In this document: positions 42,435 through 49,718 of the stretch, one piece after another
Layout of the letters: each line of letters opens with the position of its first letter
Numbering within the stretch: position 1 is the stretch's first letter
From: a candidate division WOR-1 bacterium RIFOXYB2_FULL_42_35
GTDB taxonomy: Bacteria > Margulisbacteria > WOR-1 > O2-12-FULL-45-9
Assembly: GCA_001771545.1 (NCBI GenBank)
Contig: MEUC01000018.1
Coordinates: 1-52,983 of the forward strand
Length of the DNA stretch: 52,983 nt
Reading direction: 5' to 3'
The notes under the pieces: model-generated
What the model was told of the DNA's origin: nothing
The model's database searches: none
Seen by the model: only the letters and a program-made list of their open reading frames with translations
Program-made: the position numbers and the translations under genes

Positions 42435-43073
42435 TCAAGCCTGATGCTCAACAGCTCTTGAGAGCGTTAAAATTTCCACCCTTTTTGCTCCAGCTGTCTT
42501 TAAACACTTACTACACTCGGCAATAGTTGCTCCTGTTGTGTAAATATCATCAAGTAACAAGACTCGTTTGTCCGCAACCGAATGGTTGTGATTGACCCGA
42601 AAGGCCTCTTTAATATTATGAAAGCGTTCTTCTCTGGCTAAATCAAATTGGGCTTCAGTATCTTTGATCCTTTCCAGGGCAGGTAAAACAGGCACTTCAA
42701 AGTATTTCTGCATAATTTGAGCCACAAGTGCAACTTGATTAAAACCGCGTTCCTTCAACCGTCTCTGATGCAGAGGCACCGGAACAATAGCATCAATTTC
42801 TTGCATATTAATACTAGGGATATGGCTTAGGTAGTTAACCAATAAAAGCCCCAAGGGATCAGCCAGTCTTTTTCTGTTTTTAAACTTAAAACGATGAATG
42901 GCTTCTTTTAGAGCGCCTTCGTAAGTTGAAACACTATGAATACCAAGATGGGGTTTCATATATTTTATTTCAATAAAACAATCCTGACACATGGCTGCTT
43001 GACTGTTTTTGCGGCAAACTTCACAGCGGGGGGGGAAGATTAAATCTAGTAGCGAAGTTAGTAACTGTTTCAT
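42435..43073 (-). CDS. comF: ComF family phosphoribosyltransferase-like protein
   Basis: A 212-residue protein related to the competence protein ComFC, which helps load DNA-processing proteins during transformation. It has an N-terminal zinc ribbon (PPRCEVCRKNSQAAMCQDC) and a phosphoribosyltransferase fold with IVPVPLHQRRLKERGFNQ and the PRPP loop VLLLDDIYTTGATIAEC. Two overlapping TATAAT boxes lie just upstream; the first, preceded by TGT, ends eight bases before the ATG, so the mRNA is probably leaderless. Confidence 0.88.
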   Translation of the reverse strand: MKQLLTSLLDLIFPPRCEVCRKNSQAAMCQDCFIEIKYMKPHLGIHSVSTYEGALKEAIHRFKFKNRKRLADPLGLLLVNYLSHIPSINMQEIDAIVPVPLHQRRLKERGFNQVALVAQIMQKYFEVPVLPALERIKDTEAQFDLAREERFHNIKEAFRVNHNHSVADKRVLLLDDIYTTGATIAECSKCLKTAGAKRVEILTLSRAVEHQA

Positions 43074-43081
43074 GGGATTAT

Positions 43082-43090
43082 ATTATAACA
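43082..43090 (-). promoter_or_regulatory. Extended -10 promoter of comF-hpf
   Basis: On the minus strand TGT then TATAAT (43087-43082), eight bases before the comF ATG; a second TATAAT overlaps at 43082-43077 but is too close to the start. Confidence 0.55.
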
Positions 43091-43100
43091 TGACTATGGT

Positions 43101-43247
43101 AGACAGAACATCAGTGGATCAGGATACCAGAACTAGAATATCAGATTATTAGATAATCAGGAAATCAGATAATCATTTTCTGTTACTCTGTTATTCTTTT
43201 CCTCTGATACTATTGATCTGATACACTGATATACTGATATTCTCTAA
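43101..43247. repeat. Long imperfect hairpin built from ATCAG/CTGAT units
   Basis: The left half carries many ATCAG motifs (for example near 43110, 43118, 43140, 43158 and 43165) and the right half many CTGAT motifs (near 43203, 43217, 43226 and 43234). The halves can pair over about 140 bp with mismatches. It lies between the comF promoter and the promoter of the AlbA_2 gene. Confidence 0.5.
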
Positions 43248-43252
43248 CCCAA

Positions 43253-43281
43253 TTGATTCGTATTAAGCCGTATGCTATCAT
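43253..43281 (+). promoter_or_regulatory. Promoter of the AlbA_2 gene
   Basis: TTGATT (43253-43258), 17-bp spacer, TATCAT (43276-43281), then nine bases to the ATG with no ribosome site. Confidence 0.5.
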
Positions 43282-43290
43282 AGCCTCACC

Positions 43291-43914
43291 ATGAATTGGG
43301 AAGACATAATGTCTCTGTTGGAACAAGGTGAAGGTCAATCAGTAGAATTCGAAAAATCTATCCCCACAGAAGATGATATTGCCCGTGAAATAGTTGCGTT
43401 TGCCAATGCTGATGGCGGCAAGATTGTTTACGGTATTGACGATAAAAACAAACATTTGGTTGGGGTTGTCACCAGCCCGGATTTAAAAGAAGAGATTGAA
43501 AGTATTGCCAAAAAAAATTGCTCTCCCCCCATTGCCACAGAAATAGAAATCATCAACAAGGCTGGCAGCGAGATAGTAGTTATAAGCATTGCCGAGGGTG
43601 ATGATAAGCCTTATCGATCTGATGATATCTGTTATGTGCGTGACGGTAACGTTTCTCGTCCGGCCAAGGAAAACGAAGAAAAAAACATGACTAACCCTTG
43701 GTCCGGGAAAGGTTTAAACAAAAGACAAATCAGGGGTCTATCAATGATAACCGAACATGGCAATATTACTAATCGTGAATACCGCCAGGCTTTTAATGTT
43801 TCCCACAAAACTGCGCATTTAGAGTTGACGATGATGGAAGATAAGAAGTTAGTTGTTAGCGAAGGTGCCGGCCGCTCCACCCGCTACATTTTGCCACGGC
43901 AGGCGGATAGTTAG
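43291..43914 (+). CDS. AlbA_2 (Schlafen-type) domain transcriptional regulator
   Basis: A 207-residue protein with an N-terminal AlbA_2 domain (QSVEFEKSIPTEDDIAREIV, AFANADGGKIVYGIDD, VVISIAEGDDKPYRS, CYVRDGNVSRPA) and a C-terminal winged helix (GNITNREYRQAF, VSHKTAHLELTMMEDK) ending GRSTRYILPRQADS. Such proteins are putative DNA- or RNA-binding regulators, sometimes found in defence or toxin settings. Its stop overlaps that of the convergent Fic gene by three bases. A remnant with a nearly identical C-terminus lies at 46241-46303. Confidence 0.85.
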   Translation: MNWEDIMSLLEQGEGQSVEFEKSIPTEDDIAREIVAFANADGGKIVYGIDDKNKHLVGVVTSPDLKEEIESIAKKNCSPPIATEIEIINKAGSEIVVISIAEGDDKPYRSDDICYVRDGNVSRPAKENEEKNMTNPWSGKGLNKRQIRGLSMITEHGNITNREYRQAFNVSHKTAHLELTMMEDKKLVVSEGAGRSTRYILPRQADS

Positions 43915-44888
43915 GCCTTAAAAAATAAATATCGCGTTAAAGCCCTACTGCCACTTTTTTTGATAATCTTATGTTTCGCCCCAAAGAGCAGGTCTCGGCT
44001 GGCAGTAGCAGTAGAAATATCTTTGTGGAAAGCCACATAGTCTTTTCTAGAGAAAGTCTTATTTTGGAAGTGGTCTTGAGCCAGGGCTAACCTGCTTTGT
44101 GTTGTTTGTGTTTGGGGTTTAATATTAACCAGCAAATCTTCAACTGCTTGATAAATGACTTTTAACATAAATTCTATAAATTGGGTCGAATCGCCGCTTT
44201 GATCTGCTTGCCCCAAAACTTGATAATATTGTTTTTGTTTTAGCCTGACAATTGATTCAACCGGGATATATTCAAAAAGCGGGTGGAAATTAGAGAGGAT
44301 TGCAGTTTGCCAAAGGCGCCCAATGCGGCCGTTACCATCTGAAAAAGGATGGATAAACTCAAACTCATAGTGGAAAACGCATGATTTTATTAAAGCATGG
44401 AGATCGTCCTTTTTTTTTAAGAAAGCAAAAAGATCCGCCATCAATTTAGGAACCATTTGGTATTTTGGTGCCAGATGGGCAACCTCTGCCCCTTTGAAAA
44501 TACCTACGTTTCTTGAGCGCAGTGACCCGGCATCATCAGTCAGGCCATTCATCATAAGGGTATGGGCTTTGAGCAAAGAACCAAGTCGGCCAACTTTATA
44601 AGTGCGGATCAGGTCATAAGCCTTAATAGCATTTTTCACTTCCAAAATATCTTTTTGCGGTCCGATTACCCTTTTACTATTTATTATGTTCGTAACTTGT
44701 TGTTCGGTTAACCTGTTACCTTCTATGGCTAAGGAGGAATAGATTGTTTTGATCCGGCTCTGTTCCCTTAGTTGGGGTTGGGGCACCGGCACTTTTAAAC
44801 CTTCAAACTGGCCCAAAAGGCGGGTGATCTCGGAGCAAAGGTTTACAATTTTGGCCGTTATGGTAAAAGGCGGATATTTGTTAGGCAT
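43911..44888 (-). CDS. Fic-domain protein, class with N-terminal inhibitory motif
   Basis: A 325-residue Fic family protein. The inhibitory motif SLAIEGN (52-58) lies in the N-terminal helix, and the active-site motif HPFSDGNGRIGR starts at His180. The C-terminal part (about 265-325) looks like a winged helix (FSRKDYVAFHKDISTATASRD) ending ALTRYLFFKA. The substrate is unknown. A perfect 22-bp palindrome ends just before the start codon, suggesting tight autoregulation. Confidence 0.91.
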   Translation of the reverse strand: MPNKYPPFTITAKIVNLCSEITRLLGQFEGLKVPVPQPQLREQSRIKTIYSSLAIEGNRLTEQQVTNIINSKRVIGPQKDILEVKNAIKAYDLIRTYKVGRLGSLLKAHTLMMNGLTDDAGSLRSRNVGIFKGAEVAHLAPKYQMVPKLMADLFAFLKKKDDLHALIKSCVFHYEFEFIHPFSDGNGRIGRLWQTAILSNFHPLFEYIPVESIVRLKQKQYYQVLGQADQSGDSTQFIEFMLKVIYQAVEDLLVNIKPQTQTTQSRLALAQDHFQNKTFSRKDYVAFHKDISTATASRDLLFGAKHKIIKKSGSRALTRYLFFKA

Positions 44889-44893
44889 ATCGT

Positions 44894-44915
44894 GATAGTA
44901 TCATATGATACTATC
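44894..44915. promoter_or_regulatory. 22-bp perfect palindrome, probable operator of Fic gene 2
   Basis: Half-site GATAGTATCAT followed directly by its reverse complement. It ends five bases before the ATG at 44888 and would overlap the core promoter and transcript start, as expected for a repressor site. The winged-helix end of the Fic protein is a possible binder. Confidence 0.7.
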
Positions 44916-44947
44916 AAAGGCAAGTATTTGTAAAGAGTTATTTAAAA

Positions 44948-46162
44948 CTATTTAAAACCATTACCCCTATCGTAATACTCTAGAGGTCCGTCTAAGGCAG
45001 CGAATAAAAGAATGCAACTCCACTCATCTTTACTCCTTGCTGAAGTAGTTTCATTATAATCATAAACCTCTCCAGTTCGTGTATCTAGAATAATACTTCG
45101 GGCTTCATGTATGTCTCCAAGAATATCTTGTTCAACGATAGAAATATCATTATAATCTAAACCATCACGAATATCATAAATAATCTTCTCAGAATGATCG
45201 TTTTGCCCTCCAATTATTCTTGCTTGGATGTTTTTCGGATCAACTCCGTGGGTTTTTAGTTTCGCCAATATTACATCAAGAGATTTTACCATGGTAGTTG
45301 ACATAAAATGAGCAACCATTCCTGTTTTCGTTGTCGGATCATATAAAACAAGAGCAACACAGGGACCAATTCCAAATGTTTCGATATAAGGAGATCTACC
45401 TTCGCCAGGACGGGTTATCGTATATTCTTTTGGCCCAACCTCAATCGCTCCTGGCTGATCGTTCATTTTACCTCTAATTCTGGTTCGCATAGGTTTAACC
45501 ACTTCTTTCAAATATTTTTTTAACAATACTCTCTTAGCAGCAGCCCTATTTTGTTCAGCGATATCTTTAGGAGTTAGTTTGGGCAAACTATATGCGATTC
45601 TTAAGTCCTCTGCTATTGTTGCTCTAATTTCCCAGAGAGCAAATGATACTGTTTTCTGGGACTCAGAATCAAAATCAATAGAGTCTAGTTTTATTACCTC
45701 GCCTTGTTCGCTTATTCTCATTTCTATAGGTATTGACATAGGATTTTCTGTTCTTAAGAAAACATAATAGTCATTAAATTTCCTAGTTAAGTGAATTGCC
45801 CCACTACTCCCGATCGCTAGATCAAATCGATCCATATATGTCATACTCTTAAGATTTCTACCTTTTAATAAGCCAAATAAAGCAACTTCAATCAATGTTT
45901 TTGCATATTTTTGTCTTTGCTGAGGATTTAGGCTCTTGATGTTTTTACTACGTAGAGACTGCCTCAAAGCATTTATAGCTTTATCAGTCATCTTTGATAA
46001 AATATTTTTTCTCTCTGCAAAGGGTGCCGAAATGTAATCTGCACAAAATGCTCCCTCATTCCGAATAAATTCTTCTTCAGAAATTTTGCTGTCATTTTTA
46101 CCGATTCCTCTAGAACCGAGATCATATTTTGAAAATATTCCAAGACCTTCAATTGTTGTCAT
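44948..46162 (-). CDS. Stand-alone CheD-like protein 2
   Basis: A 404-residue protein with a C-terminal CheD-like domain (about 245-375). Thr262, Cys268 and His285 lie in ETFGIGPCVALVLYDP...VAHFMST with the same spacing (6 and 17) as the catalytic triad of Thermotoga CheD; LDVILAKLKTHGVD and ARIIGG match later CheD elements. The first 240 residues are a separate, partly beta region (YYVFLRTENPMSIPIEMRI) that I cannot assign and that is not shared with the gene at 34140. AGAGGG lies five bases before the ATG. No receptor or other chemotaxis gene is nearby, so its target is open. Confidence 0.72.
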   Translation of the reverse strand: MTTIEGLGIFSKYDLGSRGIGKNDSKISEEEFIRNEGAFCADYISAPFAERKNILSKMTDKAINALRQSLRSKNIKSLNPQQRQKYAKTLIEVALFGLLKGRNLKSMTYMDRFDLAIGSSGAIHLTRKFNDYYVFLRTENPMSIPIEMRISEQGEVIKLDSIDFDSESQKTVSFALWEIRATIAEDLRIAYSLPKLTPKDIAEQNRAAAKRVLLKKYLKEVVKPMRTRIRGKMNDQPGAIEVGPKEYTITRPGEGRSPYIETFGIGPCVALVLYDPTTKTGMVAHFMSTTMVKSLDVILAKLKTHGVDPKNIQARIIGGQNDHSEKIIYDIRDGLDYNDISIVEQDILGDIHEARSIILDTRTGEVYDYNETTSARSKDEWSCILLFAALDGPLEYYDRGNGFK

Positions 46163-46183
46163 ATTAGCCCTCTACCCTTATAT

Positions 46184-46211
46184 ATGTCGTATTTAAAGAC
46201 AAAAAACTTGT
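46184..46211 (-). promoter_or_regulatory. Sigma-28-like promoter of CheD-like gene 2
   Basis: On the minus strand ACAAGTTT (46211-46204), 12-bp spacer, TACGACAT (46191-46184). Six of eight -35 bases match the sigma-28 consensus TAAAGTTT. Order, spacing and the following TATATA and AGAGGG match the region before CheD-like gene 1. Confidence 0.5.
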
Positions 46212-46240
46212 GTTAACTTCTTGAAGACACATTGCACAGT

Positions 46241-46303
46241 TCAACATCATCCTTTTCTGGACGCTCAACCCGCTATATTTTACCGCAGCAAGCGGAAATG
46301 TAA
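46241..46303 (+). pseudogene. Remnant of an AlbA_2/winged-helix gene 3' end
   Basis: From 46259 the frame reads GRSTRYILPQQAEM and stops at 46301-46303, almost the same as the last 13-14 residues of the AlbA_2 protein at 43291 (GRSTRYILPRQADS). Upstream sequence has no matching protein and no start. It lies between the CheD-like gene and the convergent pyk end, and is best read as the tail of a lost gene copy. Confidence 0.5.
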
Positions 46304-47710
46304 TTAAAAACTCTGCTTCTCTCCCACCCGATGCACCTTAACTAGATTAGTAATCCCTGGTACATGAGTAGGAATCCCGGCGGTTATGACAACTAGATCG
46401 TGTTTGCGCAGTTTAGCAACTTTCTTAATCGCAGATTCAGCGTGACTAATCATCTGATCAATATATTTAAAAGACTTAATGCAAACCGGTTGAACACCAA
46501 AATATAGAGCCAAACGACGCAAGGCTTTCTCATTAATAACTACACCAAAGACCGGAGTGCTTGGCCGCTGTTTTGCCACCCGCAAAGCAGTTGAGCCGGT
46601 TTCGGTAAAAGTAACAATAGCCTTGGCTTTTAAAGTATTGGCCAACACACAAGCAGAATGAGCCACAGCCAGATCAAGATTGTTTTTCTCTGGCTCAATT
46701 GCCTGATACTGCAAATCATTTTCTGCTTCAGCAATAATTTTGACCATAGTTTTTACAGCTCTGACCGGATCTTGGCCCACAGAAGTTTCTTCGGACAACA
46801 TCACTACATCCGTGCCATCAAAAATAGCATTAGCGACATCAGAGACCTCCGCCCTGGTCGGATGCTCATGATCAACCATTGATTCCAGCATTTGGGTTGC
46901 CACAATTACCGGTTTGCAGGCTTTCCGACACAAAGCAATGACCTTTTTTTGAATTTCCGGGACTTTTTCCAGCGACATTTCTAGGCCAAGATCACCCCGC
47001 GCCACCATTATGGCATCAGCCACAGCAACTATTGCTTCTAAATTATCAATTGCTTCTGGTTTCTCCAATTTAGCAATAACAGGAATATTAACTTTGTGCC
47101 GTTTCAAGACTTGTTTGACCGCTAAAATATCTTTGGCCTGGCGCACAAAAGATAAACCGATATAGTCAACTTTGTTTTTAATAGCCCACTCAAGATCCCT
47201 TTTATCTTTAGCCGTTATAGAAGGCAAGGAAAGTTTTGTTTTTGGCAGGTTTACTCCTTTATGTTCAGACAAGACCCCGCCATCAACAATTTTGCACTTC
47301 AGGCCAAGCTTATTTTTACTAATAACCTTAAGTTCAATAGTAGCGTCAGCAATTAAGATCTGGTCCCCTACTTTAATATCAGCAATCACACTGCCGGGAG
47401 AAATTGAAACCTGACGAGAATCACCCTCAAGTTGCTTTCCCGTTAAGGTTATTATGTCACCAGTTTTTAGTTCAACGGCTCGCTGACCAATAAGCAGACC
47501 TGTTCTAATTCTCGGACCCTGTAAATCAGATAAAACAGCAATTGAAGAATCAATCTTTCTCAAAAGGCCAATAACTTTGGCATGTTCTTCGTGAGTGCCA
47601 TGAGACAAGTTTAAGCGGGCTATATTCATGCCAGCCACAATCAGTGATCTAAGTTTATCTTCGGAATTACTAGCGGGCCCAATGGTGCAAATTATCTTTG
47701 TGCGCGGCAT
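46304..47710 (-). CDS. pyk: Pyruvate kinase
   Basis: Last step of glycolysis, PEP plus ADP to pyruvate plus ATP. The 468-residue protein starts MPRTKIICTIGPASNSE, has MNIARLNLSHGTHEEH, the catalytic-lysine signature VIAKLEKPEAI, IMVARGDLGLEM and FDGTDVVMLSEETSVGQDP, then the C-terminal regulatory domain. In-frame ATGs at 47719 and 47734 exist, but the ATG at 47710 gives the family N-terminus and lies seven bases after an extended -10 box. It is divergent from tpiA. Confidence 0.95.
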   Translation of the reverse strand: MPRTKIICTIGPASNSEDKLRSLIVAGMNIARLNLSHGTHEEHAKVIGLLRKIDSSIAVLSDLQGPRIRTGLLIGQRAVELKTGDIITLTGKQLEGDSRQVSISPGSVIADIKVGDQILIADATIELKVISKNKLGLKCKIVDGGVLSEHKGVNLPKTKLSLPSITAKDKRDLEWAIKNKVDYIGLSFVRQAKDILAVKQVLKRHKVNIPVIAKLEKPEAIDNLEAIVAVADAIMVARGDLGLEMSLEKVPEIQKKVIALCRKACKPVIVATQMLESMVDHEHPTRAEVSDVANAIFDGTDVVMLSEETSVGQDPVRAVKTMVKIIAEAENDLQYQAIEPEKNNLDLAVAHSACVLANTLKAKAIVTFTETGSTALRVAKQRPSTPVFGVVINEKALRRLALYFGVQPVCIKSFKYIDQMISHAESAIKKVAKLRKHDLVVITAGIPTHVPGITNLVKVHRVGEKQSF

Positions 47711-47717
47711 GGAACCC

Positions 47718-47726
47718 ATTGTAGCA
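47718..47726 (-). promoter_or_regulatory. pyk extended -10, leaderless type
   Basis: On the minus strand TGC then TACAAT (47723-47718), seven bases before the ATG at 47710. Confidence 0.6.
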
Positions 47727-47741
47727 AAGAACATTTTTTTT

Positions 47742-47750
47742 TGCTATAAT
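47742..47750 (+). promoter_or_regulatory. tpiA extended -10 promoter
   Basis: TGC then TATAAT (47745-47750). Unlike the divergent pyk promoter it leaves a normal leader of about 23 nt with GGAAAGGAG before the tpiA ATG. Confidence 0.7.
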
Positions 47751-47779
47751 AACTTTTTGTTGGAAAGGAGAAAAAGTAA

Positions 47780-48517
47780 ATGAGAAAACCGCTGCTCGCT
47801 GGAAACTGGAAGATGAATAAGACGATTGACGAATCTGTCGCCCTGGTTAAAGAATTAGCCCCCCTAATTAAAGATGTCGCTGATCGTGAAGTTTTAGTTT
47901 GCCCAACTTTCCCTGCCCTAAAATCAGTTGCTGATGCCGCTGCCAACACTAATATTATGTTGGGTGCTCAAAATATTTTTTGGGAAGAAAAAGGGGCTTT
48001 TACGGCAGAAGTTTCTGGACCAATGCTTGTTGCTGCCGGCTGTAAATATGTAATCATCGGCCATTCAGAAAGACGGCAATACTTTGGGGAAACTGATGAA
48101 ACTGTTAACAAAAGAGTTAAGGCTGCTTTAAAATTTAATTTATTGCCCATTGTTTGCGTTGGCGAAACCTTAGAGCAACGAGAAGCCAACGAAATGATGA
48201 AAGTTGTTGAAACCCAAGTCAAAGAAGGAACAAAAGACCTTTCAGCTGATGAGTGGAAAAAAATAACAATTGCTTATGAACCTGTTTGGGCAATCGGGAC
48301 TGGCAAAACGGCTTCACCAGAACAAGCTGAGGAAGTTCATGCTTTTATTCGTGGCTTACTACCTGCAGAAGTCAAAGATTCTGTTAGGATTTTATATGGT
48401 GGTTCGATGAAACCAGACAATGTTGCCGATTTAATGGCTAAAGAAAATATCGATGGCGGACTGATTGGCGGCGCTGCACTTAAGGCTGCTGACTTTGCTG
48501 CAATCGTAAAGTATTAG
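47780..48517 (+). CDS. tpiA: Triosephosphate isomerase
   Basis: Interconverts dihydroxyacetone phosphate and glyceraldehyde 3-phosphate. The 245-residue TIM barrel has GNWKMNKT with the catalytic lysine, the histidine in IIGHSERRQYFGE, the catalytic glutamate in AYEPVWAIGTGK and the phosphate loop RILYGGSMKPDN, then GGLIGGAALK. A strong ribosome site precedes it. It starts the tpiA-fba-pfk series. Confidence 0.97.
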   Translation: MRKPLLAGNWKMNKTIDESVALVKELAPLIKDVADREVLVCPTFPALKSVADAAANTNIMLGAQNIFWEEKGAFTAEVSGPMLVAAGCKYVIIGHSERRQYFGETDETVNKRVKAALKFNLLPIVCVGETLEQREANEMMKVVETQVKEGTKDLSADEWKKITIAYEPVWAIGTGKTASPEQAEEVHAFIRGLLPAEVKDSVRILYGGSMKPDNVADLMAKENIDGGLIGGAALKAADFAAIVKY

Positions 48518-48542
48518 AAGATTGAAATGAGGTTTTAGGTGC

Positions 48543-48627
48543 AGATGCCGGTATAGAAGATAGAAATTGGAAGTAGAAAATTGTCCTGATTCCATTTATC
48601 CACTTCCGAATTTCCATACTGGCTTCC
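48543..48627. repeat. Dispersed inverted-repeat element, copy B
   Basis: AGATGCCGGTATAGA (48543-48557) and CCATACTGGCTTCC (48614-48627) match copy A at 41601-41676 with one mismatch over the 29 conserved bases, while the sequence between them differs. As in copy A the left part is purine-rich and the right part pyrimidine-rich, with pairing arms. It occupies the tpiA-fba interval. Confidence 0.65.
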
Positions 48628-48675
48628 ACAACAAAATCCCAATTTCCAACTTCAAAAAATAAAGGAGAAAAGAAG

Positions 48676-49650
48676 ATGAAAGAAGCGTTGTATAAAAAGT
48701 TAGGGTTGGTTAATACCAGGGAAATGTTTAAAGGGGCTATTAATGGAGGTTACGCCATCCCGGCGTATAACTTCAATAACATGGAGCAGCTGCAAGCCAT
48801 AATTGGCGCTTGTGCTGAAACTAATTCCCCGGTTATTATCCAGGTTTCATCCGGAGCCAGAAAGTATGCCAACCAAACCATGTTGAGATATATGGCCGAA
48901 GGCGCAGTGCAAATGGCCAGAAAGGATTTCAAGAGCAATATCCCCATTGTTCTCCACTTAGACCATGGTGATACTTATGAGCTTTGCGTTTCTTGTATTG
49001 AATCAGGCTTTTCGTCGGTGATGATCGATGGTTCGGCCCATCCTTACGAAGAAAATATCGCTTTGACCAAAAAAGTTGTTGATTATGCACATCAATATGA
49101 TGTCACTGTTGAAGGTGAGCTGGGTGTTTTAGCCGGGATTGAAGATGATGTTAAGGCAGAAACACACACTTATACTGATCCAAAACAGGTCCAAGACTTT
49201 GTCGGAAAAACCGGCGTTGACAGTTTAGCTATTTCTATCGGAACTTCACACGGAGCTTATAAATTTAAACCAGGTCAACCTGTTCCCCCACTCCGCTTTG
49301 ACATCTTAAAGGAAATCGAGAAAAAGTTACCTGGCTTTCCAATTGTGCTCCACGGTTCTTCTTCTGTGCCACAAGAATACGTGCAAATGGTTAACAAGTA
49401 CGGTGGTGCGATGAAGGATGCAGTTGGTGTGCCGGAAGAACAGTTGCGTGAAGCTACTAAATCAGCTGTTTGTAAAATCAACATTGATTCTGACGGCAGA
49501 TTGGTTGTGACCGGTGTAATTAGAAAAGTTTTTGTCGAAAAGCCGGCCGAGTTTGACCCGAGAAAATATCTTGGACCAGCTCGTGAAGAGTTGAAGAAAC
49601 TCTTAATCCATAAGAATCAAAATGTATTAGGATCAGCAGGTAAGGCGTAA
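48676..49650 (+). CDS. fba: Class II fructose-bisphosphate aldolase
   Basis: Zinc-dependent aldolase of glycolysis and gluconeogenesis. The 324-residue protein has IPAYNFNNMEQLQAI, the zinc-ligand motif VLHLDHGDTYE, SVMIDGSAHPYEENI, VEGELGVLAGIED, SIGTSHGAYKF and VLHGSSSVPQEY. AAAGGAG precedes the ATG. pfk follows after 68 bp, an interval holding a strong hairpin. Confidence 0.96.
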   Translation: MKEALYKKLGLVNTREMFKGAINGGYAIPAYNFNNMEQLQAIIGACAETNSPVIIQVSSGARKYANQTMLRYMAEGAVQMARKDFKSNIPIVLHLDHGDTYELCVSCIESGFSSVMIDGSAHPYEENIALTKKVVDYAHQYDVTVEGELGVLAGIEDDVKAETHTYTDPKQVQDFVGKTGVDSLAISIGTSHGAYKFKPGQPVPPLRFDILKEIEKKLPGFPIVLHGSSSVPQEYVQMVNKYGGAMKDAVGVPEEQLREATKSAVCKINIDSDGRLVVTGVIRKVFVEKPAEFDPRKYLGPAREELKKLLIHKNQNVLGSAGKA

Positions 49651-49667
49651 ACTAACTCACCCCCTGA

Positions 49668-49692
49668 CCCCCTCTCTTAGAAAGAGAGGGGG
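49668..49692 (+). other. Strong hairpin between fba and pfk
   Basis: CCCCCTCTCTT (49668-49678) pairs with AAGAGAGGGGG (49682-49692) around a three-base loop. It is followed by AAAATTG, not a T-run, so it is more likely an mRNA-stabilising or REP-like element than a terminator. Confidence 0.6.
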
Positions 49693-49718
49693 AAAATTGA
49701 TAAGAAAGGAAAAAGACA

